Of a DNA stretch of 64,000 nt, positions 14,360-23,538 are shown in pieces (position 1 is the first letter of the stretch; each line of letters opens with the position of its first letter). Location: positions 2,533,001 through 2,597,000 of the forward strand of contig NZ_AP024907.1 of the NCBI RefSeq assembly GCF_024347135.1, read 5' to 3'. The position numbers and the translations under genes were made by a program. The notes beneath the pieces were generated by a model that worked only from the letters and a program-made list of their open reading frames with translations, was not told where the DNA came from and did no database searches. This stretch comes from Vibrio spartinae. Lineage in GTDB: Bacteria; Pseudomonadota; Gammaproteobacteria; Enterobacterales; Vibrionaceae.

Positions 14360-15833
14360 TATTCCAAACGATATCCGGGTGCCGCTGTTTTATATGGAGT
14401 TCGATAACTCTCTGGCAGTTTCCGGCACCCCGGCAATGGTGCATAAAATTTTGGTCGTCGGTCAGATGGGTGCAGATGCTGTTGCATCACCGCTGGTGCA
14501 ACACACGATTACCAGCGACGACAGTGCGCGGCAGATGTTCGGTGATTCAATACTAACCGATATGTTGCTGCGTCTGCGCAAAGCCAACAACTATACAGAA
14601 ACGGTTGCGATGGGGATTGAAGATTTAACCGATGGTGCGGCCGCAAGTGCTGACGGTTTTACTTTCAGTGGCACTGCAATGGCCTCCGGAACCTGCTATC
14701 TGATGATTGGCGGAAAATCGGTTCAGGTCGGGGTGTCTGAAGGAGACACAGCCGCTGATGTTGCGGCCAGCGTGATCGCCAAAATCACCACCCTCAATGC
14801 GACACTCGGCAGTGAGCTGCGCGTAACTGCCCAAGCCGGTGCCAGTACCAATATTGTCAAGCTGATATGCAAGCATAAAGGTATCACAGGCAACGATATC
14901 GATCTGCGTATCAACTACTATACCGGAGAGCAACTACCGAAGGGGATCATCTGTACCGTCGGTACAATGTCCGGTGGTACCGGCACCCCGGATATGACAG
15001 CAATTGTTGCAGCAATTGGCGATGAATGGTTTAACCATATCGTTATGCCATACAACGATCAGTCCAGTCTCAATACACTGCGTGATGAGCTCATTGCTCG
15101 TTGGGGACCGATGCGTATGCAGGAAGCGATTGCATATACTGCATTTCGTGGTACCCATGCAGAAACCTCGACTTGGGGCAGCACCCGAAACGATTATCTT
15201 ATCACCTGTATGGGCACAAATAAGATGCCCACGCCTTCTTGGGAAGTTGCGGCCAGCTATGCGGGTACTGCCGCATATTATTTAGCGATTGACCCAGCAC
15301 AGCCGCTACAAACCTTGTCTCTCAAAGGTATTTTACCACCCGCTAAGGGCGACCAATGGGATCTAACCGAACGTAATTTGCACCTCCATGACGGTGTGGC
15401 GACCTATTTTGTGGATGCTTCCAACCAAGTGTGTATTGAGCGGGAAATTTCGACCTATCAGGTCAACAAGTTTGGCAGTCCTGATCCCAGTTATTTAGAT
15501 ATCACTACCCCATCGACTTTGGGTTATCTGCGCTATTCGATGAAAGCACATATCACCCAGAATTACCCACGGCACAAACTCGCAGGCGATGATGTTCTGG
15601 ATGAGCTGGAACCCGGTCAACCTGTAGTGACCCCTAAAACGTTGCGGGTTGACTTTCTCGATAAATTCCTCGAATGGGAAGGAAAAGGCTTGGTTGAAGA
15701 TTTTGAGACATTCAAATCCACGCTGTCCGTTGTCCGTGATAACGATAATAAGAATCGAGTCAATGTGATGTGTTCTCCCAACCTTGTGAATGGCTTCCGT
15801 ATTCTGGCCGTAACCACACAATTTCAGCTTTAA
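14352..15833 (+). CDS. Tail sheath protein (Mu gpL)
   Basis: 493 residues. Residues about 5-60 (IRVPLFYMEFDNS, then MVHKILVVGQMG) and the late region (GYLRYSMKAHITQNYPRHKLAGD, split here around position 400) follow the Mu sheath. It forms the contractile tube around the inner tube and drives injection. Ala/Gly-rich insertions in the middle are usual for this family. Its start overlaps gp38. Confidence 0.92.
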   Translation: MSDIPNDIRVPLFYMEFDNSLAVSGTPAMVHKILVVGQMGADAVASPLVQHTITSDDSARQMFGDSILTDMLLRLRKANNYTETVAMGIEDLTDGAAASADGFTFSGTAMASGTCYLMIGGKSVQVGVSEGDTAADVAASVIAKITTLNATLGSELRVTAQAGASTNIVKLICKHKGITGNDIDLRINYYTGEQLPKGIICTVGTMSGGTGTPDMTAIVAAIGDEWFNHIVMPYNDQSSLNTLRDELIARWGPMRMQEAIAYTAFRGTHAETSTWGSTRNDYLITCMGTNKMPTPSWEVAASYAGTAAYYLAIDPAQPLQTLSLKGILPPAKGDQWDLTERNLHLHDGVATYFVDASNQVCIEREISTYQVNKFGSPDPSYLDITTPSTLGYLRYSMKAHITQNYPRHKLAGDDVLDELEPGQPVVTPKTLRVDFLDKFLEWEGKGLVEDFETFKSTLSVVRDNDNKNRVNVMCSPNLVNGFRILAVTTQFQL

Positions 15834-15843
15834 GGAGTAAGAC

Positions 15844-16194
15844 ATGATTTTAGGTGAAGCAACCATTCGGGCGAATGGTGAGGAGTGGAAAACTACCGGT
15901 ACCGCGAAATTTCACCCCGGTGGTAAACAACGCACCGAGCATACCGGAGGTGGAAAGGTGCGCGGATTTTCAGAAAAAACCGTGGTTCCTTATATTGAGT
16001 GCCAGTTTGCTGTTGATGAAGATGTCGATGTAATTGAACTCAACGCGATCACTGATGCCACCATTACATTCGATGGCAACAATGGGCTGTCATATATGCT
16101 TACTGGTGCGACGCTGGCCGAGCCGATAGGGATTAGTGATGAAGGCACCACAGATACTGGCAAATGGGTCGGGAAAAAAGCTAAAAAAATCTGA
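15844..16194 (+). CDS. Tail tube protein (Mu gpM)
   Basis: 116 residues with a beta-rich layout: GEATIRANGEEWKTTGTAKF at residues 4-23, then VPYIECQFAVDEDVDVIEL. This is the Mu gpM tube family. It stacks as hexamers inside the sheath. AAGGAG precedes the ATG. A stem-loop follows the stop. Confidence 0.88.
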   Translation: MILGEATIRANGEEWKTTGTAKFHPGGKQRTEHTGGGKVRGFSEKTVVPYIECQFAVDEDVDVIELNAITDATITFDGNNGLSYMLTGATLAEPIGISDEGTTDTGKWVGKKAKKI

Positions 16195-16200
16195 TGTGTC

Positions 16201-16224
16201 GGCTCCGGCCTGACTGCCGGAGTC
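16201..16224 (+). terminator. Stem-loop between tail tube and tail assembly genes
   Basis: GGCTCCGGC (16201-16209) pairs with GCCGGAGTC (16216-16224), with one G-U pair, followed by GTTTAAAT. It probably partly terminates transcription so that tube and sheath are made in excess over the tail-assembly chaperone. Confidence 0.5.
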
Positions 16225-16255
16225 GTTTAAATCATCTTTAAACGGGATATAAAAC

Positions 16256-16627
16256 ATGGCAAAACATGAATTTTCATTCAGGCATGGTCTGATGTTCGGC
16301 AAGGGTAAAGATGCAGAGCCACAGTATGACGTTGTTCTACGTGAGCTGACCAGTGCCGATTTGATTGATGCGGCAATGGAAGCTGAGCGGGTGGTGTTTG
16401 TTGATGAGGGGAAAAAAGCTATCGCCTATACCTCTGAAGTGCTTTATGGATTCGAGTTGTTGCGCCGTCAGATTTCATCTGTTGGTGAAATACAGGGGCC
16501 TTTGACATTCAAGCAACTACGCCAGCTCCACCCAGACGATCTCCAAACCTTGCAAGATGAAACGGAGAAGCTGGATGGCCTGATTAAAGGAGTGAGCGAG
16601 CGGGGGCGAGATGTGCCAGCTGAGTGA
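16256..16627 (+). CDS. Tail assembly chaperone (Mu gp41)
   Basis: 123 residues; YDVVLRELTSADLIDAAMEAER and FKQLRQLHPDDLQTL (about 85-99) fit the Mu gp41 family, which functions like lambda gpG. These chaperones coat the tape measure before tube polymerisation. Near the 3' end the sequence GGGGGCGA (16602-16609) is a slippery site, and a -2 shift would extend the protein into a second frame up to 16772. Confidence 0.85.
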   Translation: MAKHEFSFRHGLMFGKGKDAEPQYDVVLRELTSADLIDAAMEAERVVFVDEGKKAIAYTSEVLYGFELLRRQISSVGEIQGPLTFKQLRQLHPDDLQTLQDETEKLDGLIKGVSERGRDVPAE

Positions 16628-16772
16628 GCTGGCAGAGATAAGTTGTATCAGGGTCTCGCGTATCACACACCTGCCATACCCAGAGCTGACACGCTACCCC
16701 ATCCCCAAACTATTGAAACTGATCCACAAAATAGAAGCGGAGTTAAAACATGCAGCAACAACTGGTCAGTGA
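16596..16772 (+). CDS. -2 frameshift extension of the tail assembly chaperone (gp41')
   Basis: This frame is open from the stop at 16593-16595 to TGA 16770-16772 and spans the slippery site. The extension after the shift encodes about 55 residues, including ITHLPYPELTRYPIPKLL and LIHKIEAELKHAA. It overlaps the tape-measure start (16750) by 23 nt, as expected for the T domain of a G/GT-type pair, which contacts the tape measure. It has no convincing start of its own: the ATG at 16611 has GGGGGCGAG upstream, which is the slip site. I therefore read it as the fused C-terminus rather than a separate gene. Confidence 0.75.
   Translation, partial: ASGGEMCQLSELAEISCIRVSRITHLPYPELTRYPIPKLLKLIHKIEAELKHAATTGQ
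16602..16609 (+). other. Programmed -2 ribosomal slippery site GGGGGCGA
   Basis: In the gp41 frame the codons are CGG GGG CGA GAT; shifted back two they read GGG GGC GAG. GGGGGCGA is, from memory, the published Mu slippery sequence for a conserved -2 shift in tail-assembly genes. The new frame is exactly the one left open. Confidence 0.75.
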
Positions 16773-18546
16773 ATTCGTCATTAATATGAGCGGTAACATG
16801 GTTGCCAAGGCGAAAGCTTATGGCGGTGCTATGAACCGATTCGCCAAAAAAAATTCACGAGCGATGTCAATTGTTCGTAACTCAACTCGTGAAGCCAGTA
16901 AAGCGTTGGATAAGATCCAGAACCGTTATACCGGTGCGGCCACTGCATTTGCTACCGGAACGATGGTTAAGGGAGTAGCGGATTTTGACAAAATCATTCG
17001 ACGAATGGGAACGAATGCTCAGATGAGTGACGAACAAGTTGCCAGTCTGCGTGAGAGCATCAAAGCAATCGCAGATCAGGACGATATCCGAATTGATATG
17101 TCATTGCTGGCTGAGGGTGTTGATGAATTACAAAGCCTGACCGGAGCAGCTGAATTTGTGCAGGATAATATCCGCAATCTAGGGATAGCCATGCAGGGCT
17201 TCGGGGTTGATTCAAAATATGCGGCAGGGTTACTGGCGAAATTTTATGAGAAAGGGATAACTAAACCTCAGGAAGTATTGCAAACACTGGATCAGCTTTT
17301 TGCCCAATTTGCAAAAGGGTCTTTAAGTGTTGCTGATATTGCCCGCGTCGCCCCGTCTCTGTTTTCTATTATTCAAGATAAAGGGCCGGAGGCGATTGCT
17401 CAGATGGGAGCACTTGCTCAGGTTTTTGCTAAAAATAAAAGTTCTGCTGAAGAAGTCGTCACATCCATACAGGGCGTATATTCATCTTTGACTGACAAAA
17501 AAAATATTGAATTTTTAAAAAATCAAGGTGTGAATGTATTTGTAAAGGGAACACAAAACATTAAGAAACCCATAGAGCTATTAAATGAAGTCCTCAAAGC
17601 TGCAAATTATGATCGACTAAAACTTCAAGACATATTTACCAGTACAGATATGGAAGGTTTATCCGCACTGCTAGATCCCAAAAACCGCCAGTTACTGGAT
17701 GATATGGCTCATGGCACCTACGAACTCGGTTATACCCAAAAAGCAGCCGAGAAAAATGCACATGGATTTTATGGCGCAATGACTCGGATGAATAATCAAT
17801 TGCTGGCATTTGCAGACGATAATCTGGCCGAGCCGCTGAATGAGTTAGCCGATGCCATCGGTTCGCTGGACAGTAAAACGGTAAAAGCCGGGCTGGAAAC
17901 ATTAGTCACCGGAGCGGCGCTGCTTGGTGGTGCTCTCGCGGTTCGTGGTACCTACCGGATGGGTAAAGGCGGTTATGATACCCTACAACAAATCTTCGGG
18001 ACGGGTCAGAAAGGCCCCGGAAAAAACGGTGGGTTTGATCTGGGGGTACAGCGGGTCTTTGTTGTTAATATGAAGGACTGGAGCAGCAATAATTCACTAA
18101 AGCCAGATATGCCAGAAAGCAATCGTAAAGGGGGCAGCAGATTCCGTCGGTTGTTTAGTAGTGCATCACAAATAGCAAAAGCGACCACCGTCGGTTACGG
18201 CCTCACCATGACGCCTGAATTCAGCCCGCTGTCATTTACTCGTAAAGAAGAACGAATTGCAGGTCTGAACGACAACGAGAAGATGCTGGTCACGCCCGGA
18301 ATACTCGATGTTTGGGATGAAGTAAAACAGCTCTTTTCATCTCTCCAGACATTACCAACTCATCCCGCGTCCCCGGAAGGTACATCGGGCTATGTCACCG
18401 GTAATTATAATTTGCCGCAACCCAGCACAGGATATCCAGCTCTGAATGGTCGTATCGATGTAAATGTCAGAACATCTCATGATGGTCGCAAACCACAGGT
18501 TAGTGTTGATGTTTCAGGTCTGCCCGGTCAGGCCATGGTCAATTGA
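16750..18546 (+). CDS. Tail tape measure protein (Mu gp42)
   Basis: 598 residues with a long helical N-terminal half and hydrophobic stretches near 375-400 (LETLVTGAALLGGALAVRG). SLLAEGVDELQSLTGAAEF (about 117-135) and KFYEKGITKPQEVLQ (about 163-177) fit the TP901-type core. It fixes tail length and is injected ahead of DNA. Its start lies inside the gp41' extension, so the two are coupled. The protein is on the short side for Mu-like tape measures. Confidence 0.88.
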   Translation: MQQQLVSEFVINMSGNMVAKAKAYGGAMNRFAKKNSRAMSIVRNSTREASKALDKIQNRYTGAATAFATGTMVKGVADFDKIIRRMGTNAQMSDEQVASLRESIKAIADQDDIRIDMSLLAEGVDELQSLTGAAEFVQDNIRNLGIAMQGFGVDSKYAAGLLAKFYEKGITKPQEVLQTLDQLFAQFAKGSLSVADIARVAPSLFSIIQDKGPEAIAQMGALAQVFAKNKSSAEEVVTSIQGVYSSLTDKKNIEFLKNQGVNVFVKGTQNIKKPIELLNEVLKAANYDRLKLQDIFTSTDMEGLSALLDPKNRQLLDDMAHGTYELGYTQKAAEKNAHGFYGAMTRMNNQLLAFADDNLAEPLNELADAIGSLDSKTVKAGLETLVTGAALLGGALAVRGTYRMGKGGYDTLQQIFGTGQKGPGKNGGFDLGVQRVFVVNMKDWSSNNSLKPDMPESNRKGGSRFRRLFSSASQIAKATTVGYGLTMTPEFSPLSFTRKEERIAGLNDNEKMLVTPGILDVWDEVKQLFSSLQTLPTHPASPEGTSGYVTGNYNLPQPSTGYPALNGRIDVNVRTSHDGRKPQVSVDVSGLPGQAMVN

Positions 18547-18556
18547 GAGGAACGGT

Positions 18557-19792
18557 ATGACATTTGAGTACGATTCAGCACAATGGCAGGAGCGTCAAGA
18601 AGCCTCATTTCGTGGGGTACATTTTTATGTATTATCAACCAAAGGTAAATCAGGCCGTCGGGCACTGGCCCATGAGTACCCAAAACGAGATGGTGGTTGG
18701 ACTGAAGATAATGGTGGCGTACTAAATAATGAAATGATTAAAGCTGAATTGGTTGGCCCGGATGCTGAAACGGAGTTTACCCGGCTTTTGGCTGCGCTCA
18801 ATATCGCCGGGCCGGGGGAACTGATTCACCCGTATTGGGGAATTCAACAGGTTCAGGTTGGTGAGGTCGATTACGATTTCGATAACAACGAGCGCCATGT
18901 TGCCCGATTATCTTTTACTGTCTACGCGGTTGGTGAAAACCTGTTTTCCAATACGCCAGACACAAAATCTATTGTCGAAGAGCAAGCCTCAAAGGCTCAT
19001 GATGTCAATGTTAATGTATTTGAATCTCTTGCCACGTCTCTTGATGAAGAAACGCAGCAAACTCTACTCGATAGCATCGATATCACGTTGAGTGACCTCG
19101 ATGACACAATTAATAATCTCCCCGGACTACCTGAGGAACTGGGCGATTGGTTTGACCGGCTTGAACATGTGAAGTCATCGGCTGGGCGGTTACTGGCCTA
19201 CCCCGGAGAGCTTGGCCGGGACATCACAAACTTGATCGTTGATTTAAAAGATCTCGTCACCGAATTACCCCGTTCACTGAGTGTCTATGATCAGTTAGAA
19301 AACCGCTGGAAGGGTTTGAAAGCCGAGCTGACAGTAAAAGCTGATATCTACCCCAGAGCCAATGTATATACATTCACGCACACTGCGGTGGTGATAGCCA
19401 AAGTTCAGGCTGTTGCTACGGCTCCTGTAGCAGGTGAAGTCAATGGATTCACTGACAGTACCCAAGCATCTTTGACTGCGAGTTCATTGAGCACATCATT
19501 GCAAGAAATAGCTGAAGAGGCGATTGATTCAGGGAACCGTACCGGCTGGCGGCTCTATCGTAGTCTTCGTAGTGCTGTCACAAGTGATTTAGCTCAGCGG
19601 ATACAACAACTGCCGAGTGTGAAAAAGGTCACTCCCAACCGAGCCATTCCAGTTGCACTACTTGCTTACCAACAGACCGGAGATACGGAAAATCGAGATG
19701 TTATTGTGACTCGAAACAGTCTTTCACGCCCGTCATTCATTACCCCACATCAAAGTATTGAAGTCGTAATTTCAGGGGGCAGCAATGGATGA
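18557..19792 (+). CDS. DNA circularisation / tail protein N (Mu gp43)
   Basis: I start at ATG 18557 with GAGAGG upstream, giving MTFEYDSAQWQERQEASFRG; the upstream frame inside the tape-measure gene is spurious. SFRGVHFYVLSTKGKSGRR and YPKRDGGWTEDNGG match the gpN N-terminal DNA circulation domain (about residues 13-60). gpN is a baseplate/tail component. It overlaps gpP by 8 nt. Confidence 0.88.
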   Translation: MTFEYDSAQWQERQEASFRGVHFYVLSTKGKSGRRALAHEYPKRDGGWTEDNGGVLNNEMIKAELVGPDAETEFTRLLAALNIAGPGELIHPYWGIQQVQVGEVDYDFDNNERHVARLSFTVYAVGENLFSNTPDTKSIVEEQASKAHDVNVNVFESLATSLDEETQQTLLDSIDITLSDLDDTINNLPGLPEELGDWFDRLEHVKSSAGRLLAYPGELGRDITNLIVDLKDLVTELPRSLSVYDQLENRWKGLKAELTVKADIYPRANVYTFTHTAVVIAKVQAVATAPVAGEVNGFTDSTQASLTASSLSTSLQEIAEEAIDSGNRTGWRLYRSLRSAVTSDLAQRIQQLPSVKKVTPNRAIPVALLAYQQTGDTENRDVIVTRNSLSRPSFITPHQSIEVVISGGSNG

Positions 19793-20846
19793 AGTCACAG
19801 TAAATTCAAATGGTAAAACATGGCACGGCTGGACAGACGTTTCTATCACCCGCGCGTTAAAAGCATGTGCCGGTGAAATGCGTCTTTCAATGACTCGTCA
19901 GTGGCATGAAGTTCAACCGTTCAATATTAAAAATGGTTCGCCCGTAACAATTGAGATAGGCGGTGAAGTGGTTTCTACTGGCTATGTTTCGGAATTTATT
20001 CCCTCATACGATGCGAAGACTGTGCGCTATGAACTGATTTGTCATGACAAAACGGTCGATTTAGTTGAATGCTCAGTCGAGCATGAATCCGGTGAGTGGA
20101 ACAATGTCACTCTGGATACATTAGCCCGTGAAGTCGCTGCACCATTTAGTATTAATGTTGTCGTTGATGCTGATATCGGAAATGTGTTTAAAAAAGTTAG
20201 ACTTGAGCAAGGTGAAACAGTATTCGAGCTGCTTGAACGGCTAGCACGCCAACGCGGTGTCTTACTGACATCTAATGCTCAAGGTAACCTTGTTATTACG
20301 ACTGCATCCACAGAACGTTTAAACGTGGTCTTAAAACTTGGGCAGAACATCCGTGCTGCTCGTGGCCGCTTTTCTTCGAGAGAGCGTTTTTCGAAAGTGG
20401 TCGTCAAAGGAGATGCAGGCAGCTGGAGTGCATCGATAGCCAGCGAAACCGGAGGCAAAGCTGTGATTGAAACAGACTCAGGTGTTGCCCGCTATCGCCC
20501 ACATGTTGTGTTGATGGAAGAGGTTTTCACTGCTGAAGATGCCAGTCGCCGTGGCAAGTGGCAGATATCTAACGCACTGGCACGCTCGACAACATCAGAA
20601 ATTACAGTCTCAGGCTGGCGTTGTGGCGATAATTTTACGGGTGACCTGTGGCCGCTCAACAAACTTTTAAAAGTGATTGATCCAATTCAGAGTATTGACG
20701 ATGAGATGCTGATTTCGTCCCTCACGTATTCAGAAAACGACGATGGCCGTGTCACAATTCTGGGTTTGGTTCCCCCTGAAGCGATGAAAGTAGAAGCACC
20801 TAAAAAAGTGGGTAAGGTGAAAGCCTCATGGAGAAAACAATCGTGA
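19785..20846 (+). CDS. Baseplate hub protein (Mu gpP, gp44)
   Basis: 353 residues; WTDVSITRALKACAGEMRLS near the start and FELLERLARQRGVLLTSNAQ (about 147-166) are the gpP/gpD-like hub folds. It forms the trimeric hub that holds the spike. It overlaps gp45 by 19 nt if that gene starts at 20828. Confidence 0.9.
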   Translation: MDEVTVNSNGKTWHGWTDVSITRALKACAGEMRLSMTRQWHEVQPFNIKNGSPVTIEIGGEVVSTGYVSEFIPSYDAKTVRYELICHDKTVDLVECSVEHESGEWNNVTLDTLAREVAAPFSINVVVDADIGNVFKKVRLEQGETVFELLERLARQRGVLLTSNAQGNLVITTASTERLNVVLKLGQNIRAARGRFSSRERFSKVVVKGDAGSWSASIASETGGKAVIETDSGVARYRPHVVLMEEVFTAEDASRRGKWQISNALARSTTSEITVSGWRCGDNFTGDLWPLNKLLKVIDPIQSIDDEMLISSLTYSENDDGRVTILGLVPPEAMKVEAPKKVGKVKASWRKQS

Positions 20847-21445
20847 AATTATTGAAGCGAATGATCCAAACCATGTTTACCCGAACCATTCAGAGCGCAG
20901 TAGATGATGCTCTTGCCCGTCAAACCATGCAGGTTCAAGCACTCAATGGTGAGGTGTTCTCTGATGTGGAGCGCTGGCAGCAATATGGGCATACATCAGT
21001 ACCACCGACAGGCAGCGAGCAATTAGTCTTAGCACTAGGCGGTAATCGTTCGAATCTCGCGATTATTTGCGCGGAAGACAAAGCAGTACGCCTCAAGGGT
21101 CTAATTGACGGTGATTCCGCACTGTATCACCAAGAGGGGCATTATCTGAAGCTGACTAAAGGCGGTGTTTTTGAACTTGACGGTGACACACTCAATATCA
21201 CAGTTAATACCATCAACATCATTGCATCGGACGGTATCAAAATAGAAGCGCCCGTAACCACAATTCAGGGGGATGTCATACTCGATGGCAACTTATCAAC
21301 ATCCGGTAATATCGCCGCACAAGGGGTGGTTACTGGTGAGCAAGGCGGCACATTTGCGGGGGTGAGTTCTGGTGACCACACCCATGATTATGATGACGAT
21401 GGCAAGCGTAAATCGACAGAAAAACCTAACGGGAGCGCACAATGA
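20828..21445 (+). CDS. Baseplate spike protein (Mu gp45, gpV-like)
   Basis: 205 residues. ATG 20828 has AAGGTG 8 nt upstream and is preferred; GTG 20843 would overlap the gpP stop by 4 nt. RWQQYGHTSVPPTGSEQLVL (about 49-68) is the OB-fold entry, and repeated beta strands (LNITVNTINIIASDGIKIEA) form the triangular needle. The C-terminal GDHTHDYDDDG is the His-containing tip region that may bind a metal ion. It overlaps gp46 by 4 nt. Confidence 0.88.
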   Translation: MEKTIVKLLKRMIQTMFTRTIQSAVDDALARQTMQVQALNGEVFSDVERWQQYGHTSVPPTGSEQLVLALGGNRSNLAIICAEDKAVRLKGLIDGDSALYHQEGHYLKLTKGGVFELDGDTLNITVNTINIIASDGIKIEAPVTTIQGDVILDGNLSTSGNIAAQGVVTGEQGGTFAGVSSGDHTHDYDDDGKRKSTEKPNGSAQ

Positions 21446-21876
21446 TCAATATCGTTTGGAAAGAAAACGGCTATGACTATGATGTTGTTGGAGGTGTGTT
21501 GAAGCAAGGTGACAATCTGAAAACGATGGTAATTTATTGTCTGTTTACTGATGCGAAAGCAACCGAATCGGATGAACTGCCTCAGGGAACGACAGATAAG
21601 CGAGGCTGGCCGGGAGATACATTCAGTGAATTTAATTGGGGGTCTCGGCTGTGGCTTTTGAAGCGTAAGAAACTCACAAATCAAATTGTATTGAGAGTCC
21701 AAGATTATGCAAAAGAGGCGCTCACCCCACTTATAAGCAGGTATATCAAATCAGCAAAGGTGAATGCTAGACGTTCAGGCCGTGATACTGTCGATCTTTC
21801 TATTGTCCTAATCAAACCCAATGACGATCAACTCACACTAGAAGCCCAATTAAAGTGGGAGGCCATCCGTGTATAA
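21442..21876 (+). CDS. Baseplate protein gp46 (Mu gp46 family)
   Basis: 144 residues in the Mu gp46 position. LKTMVIYCLFTDAKA (about 29-43) and GWPGDTFSEFNWGSRLWLLK (about 56-75) are the conserved blocks. It is equivalent to the T4 gp25-type wedge protein. It overlaps gp47 by 8 nt. Confidence 0.85.
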   Translation: MINIVWKENGYDYDVVGGVLKQGDNLKTMVIYCLFTDAKATESDELPQGTTDKRGWPGDTFSEFNWGSRLWLLKRKKLTNQIVLRVQDYAKEALTPLISRYIKSAKVNARRSGRDTVDLSIVLIKPNDDQLTLEAQLKWEAIRV

Positions 21877-22951
21877 AAGCCAAACTTTGCGTGAAATAAT
21901 CCGAACGATTGAAAATGATATTGCTCTGGAACTTAATTTACAGGCATTGCCGATTATCGGCGAAGAACGCGCTATTGCATTTGCTGTTGGAGCAGCCAAG
22001 CGGGATATACACGATCACATTACGTGGCTGGCTCAGCAGATTGTCCCTAGTGCTGAGTCTGACGAACAGACAATCATCGATGCAGCAAACTATGAAGGAG
22101 TACCACGCAAGCAGGCAACCAAAGCGACGGGGATAGCTAGAATTAATGCTCCGGCATCCGTTGCATCTCAATTTATTGATGTGACATTTCAGCATCAGAA
22201 CGGCCAGCGATTTACTGTTTTAGACAGTCAAGCACTCACTGAAAATACGGTACAACTCTCTATTAAAGCTGAGAGTGCCGGTAGTGCGGGAAACTTGGCT
22301 GATGAAGCATTGGAGATTAGTCTCATCAGTCCAATCAATGGTTCAGCACCCACCGCAATAATTACAAAAATATCTGGCGGTGCTGATACTGAATCTATCA
22401 GTGAACTATTGGGCCGTTTGTATTTTAGAAAGCAGAACCCACCAATGGGAGGCGCGGAACATGACTATGTCGCATGGGCAACTGAGGTGGGTGAAGTAAC
22501 AAGAGCATGGGCATATTCGGGTTATCACGGAGGGGCAACTGTTGGGCTAACATTCGTCTGTGACAATCTTTCGAATATTATTCCGACTGATACAAAGATG
22601 AATGAAGTCGATAGCTATATTTTTCAACATATCGACCCATCTACTGGTAACTTAGTCGGGCGACCCGGTGGAATTGAAGTCATTACGTTTAAACTCAGTT
22701 TAAAAGTGGTTCAACTGGAGATTAAACTCACGCCTGATACGGAAACAACACGCATAAATTGCCTGACCCAGCTTAAGGTATTAGAGCGGCTCTATTCAAA
22801 GCCGAATTCAACGATTCTACTGTCTCAGATTCGCACGGCTATCGGAAACGCATCAGGTGTTGAAGACTATATATGTTCACTTAGTGACAATATCACCAGC
22901 TCAGAAAAAGAATTGATCACGTTTGGGGAACCTGTATGGCTAACAGCATAA
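21869..22951 (+). CDS. Baseplate J-like protein (Mu gp47)
   Basis: 360 residues. GVPRKQATKATGIARINAPA (about 79-98) and FTVLDSQALTENTVQLSIKA mark the J-like wedge. The segment KQNPPMGGAEHDYVAWATEV (about 189-208) is the strongest family motif. It anchors tail fibres to the baseplate. It overlaps gp48 by 16 nt. Confidence 0.9.
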   Translation: MYKSQTLREIIRTIENDIALELNLQALPIIGEERAIAFAVGAAKRDIHDHITWLAQQIVPSAESDEQTIIDAANYEGVPRKQATKATGIARINAPASVASQFIDVTFQHQNGQRFTVLDSQALTENTVQLSIKAESAGSAGNLADEALEISLISPINGSAPTAIITKISGGADTESISELLGRLYFRKQNPPMGGAEHDYVAWATEVGEVTRAWAYSGYHGGATVGLTFVCDNLSNIIPTDTKMNEVDSYIFQHIDPSTGNLVGRPGGIEVITFKLSLKVVQLEIKLTPDTETTRINCLTQLKVLERLYSKPNSTILLSQIRTAIGNASGVEDYICSLSDNITSSEKELITFGEPVWLTA

Positions 22952-23538
22952 GCGCACAAGGTACTGAAGCATGGCTTGATGTACTTCAGCAACTAATGCC
23001 ACAGGGGGTGGCGTGGAATAAGGACACTGATAGTCATCAAACAAATCTACTCAGAGCGTTAGCCAAAGCGTTCGCCAGCACAGACACACTCTGTGATTCA
23101 ATCGCACTCGAAATGATACCTGCACAAGCCAATATCATGCTTGATGACTACGAAGCCTATTTAGGATTGCCGGATTGTGCCAGCCAAGGTGAAACGTTCA
23201 TCGAACGCCGTAACGCTGTCACCACAAAAGACCGTATCCGGGGTGGTTTGGCAACATGGCAAATTGAAGCACTGGCAAAGGATTTAGGATTTACCATCAA
23301 GGTTGAGGAAATCTGGCCGCATCATTGCCTGCGTTCCTGTAGTTATCCTCTCTATGCACAGCGGTATCGCCATGTTCTGAAAATAACCGTCACAGAAATG
23401 CCACGCGTTCGGTTCACATGTCTCGATTACATTACCATGCCTCTAATTAGCAATGACGCACGTGTATTAGAGTGCACATTAAACAAGTACAAAATGGGAG
23501 GTAAGTATTACGACTATATCTATAAAGGAGATGCATAA
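22936..23538 (+). CDS. DUF2313/YmfQ-like tail protein (Mu gp48)
   Basis: 200 residues; the N-terminal LDVLQQLMPQGVAWNKD (about 14-30), then LLRALAKAFASTDT, and later LGLPDCASQGETFIERRNAV, fit the gp48/YmfQ family. It links the baseplate to the tail fibre, which begins directly after the stop. Confidence 0.88.
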   Translation: MANSISAQGTEAWLDVLQQLMPQGVAWNKDTDSHQTNLLRALAKAFASTDTLCDSIALEMIPAQANIMLDDYEAYLGLPDCASQGETFIERRNAVTTKDRIRGGLATWQIEALAKDLGFTIKVEEIWPHHCLRSCSYPLYAQRYRHVLKITVTEMPRVRFTCLDYITMPLISNDARVLECTLNKYKMGGKYYDYIYKGDA

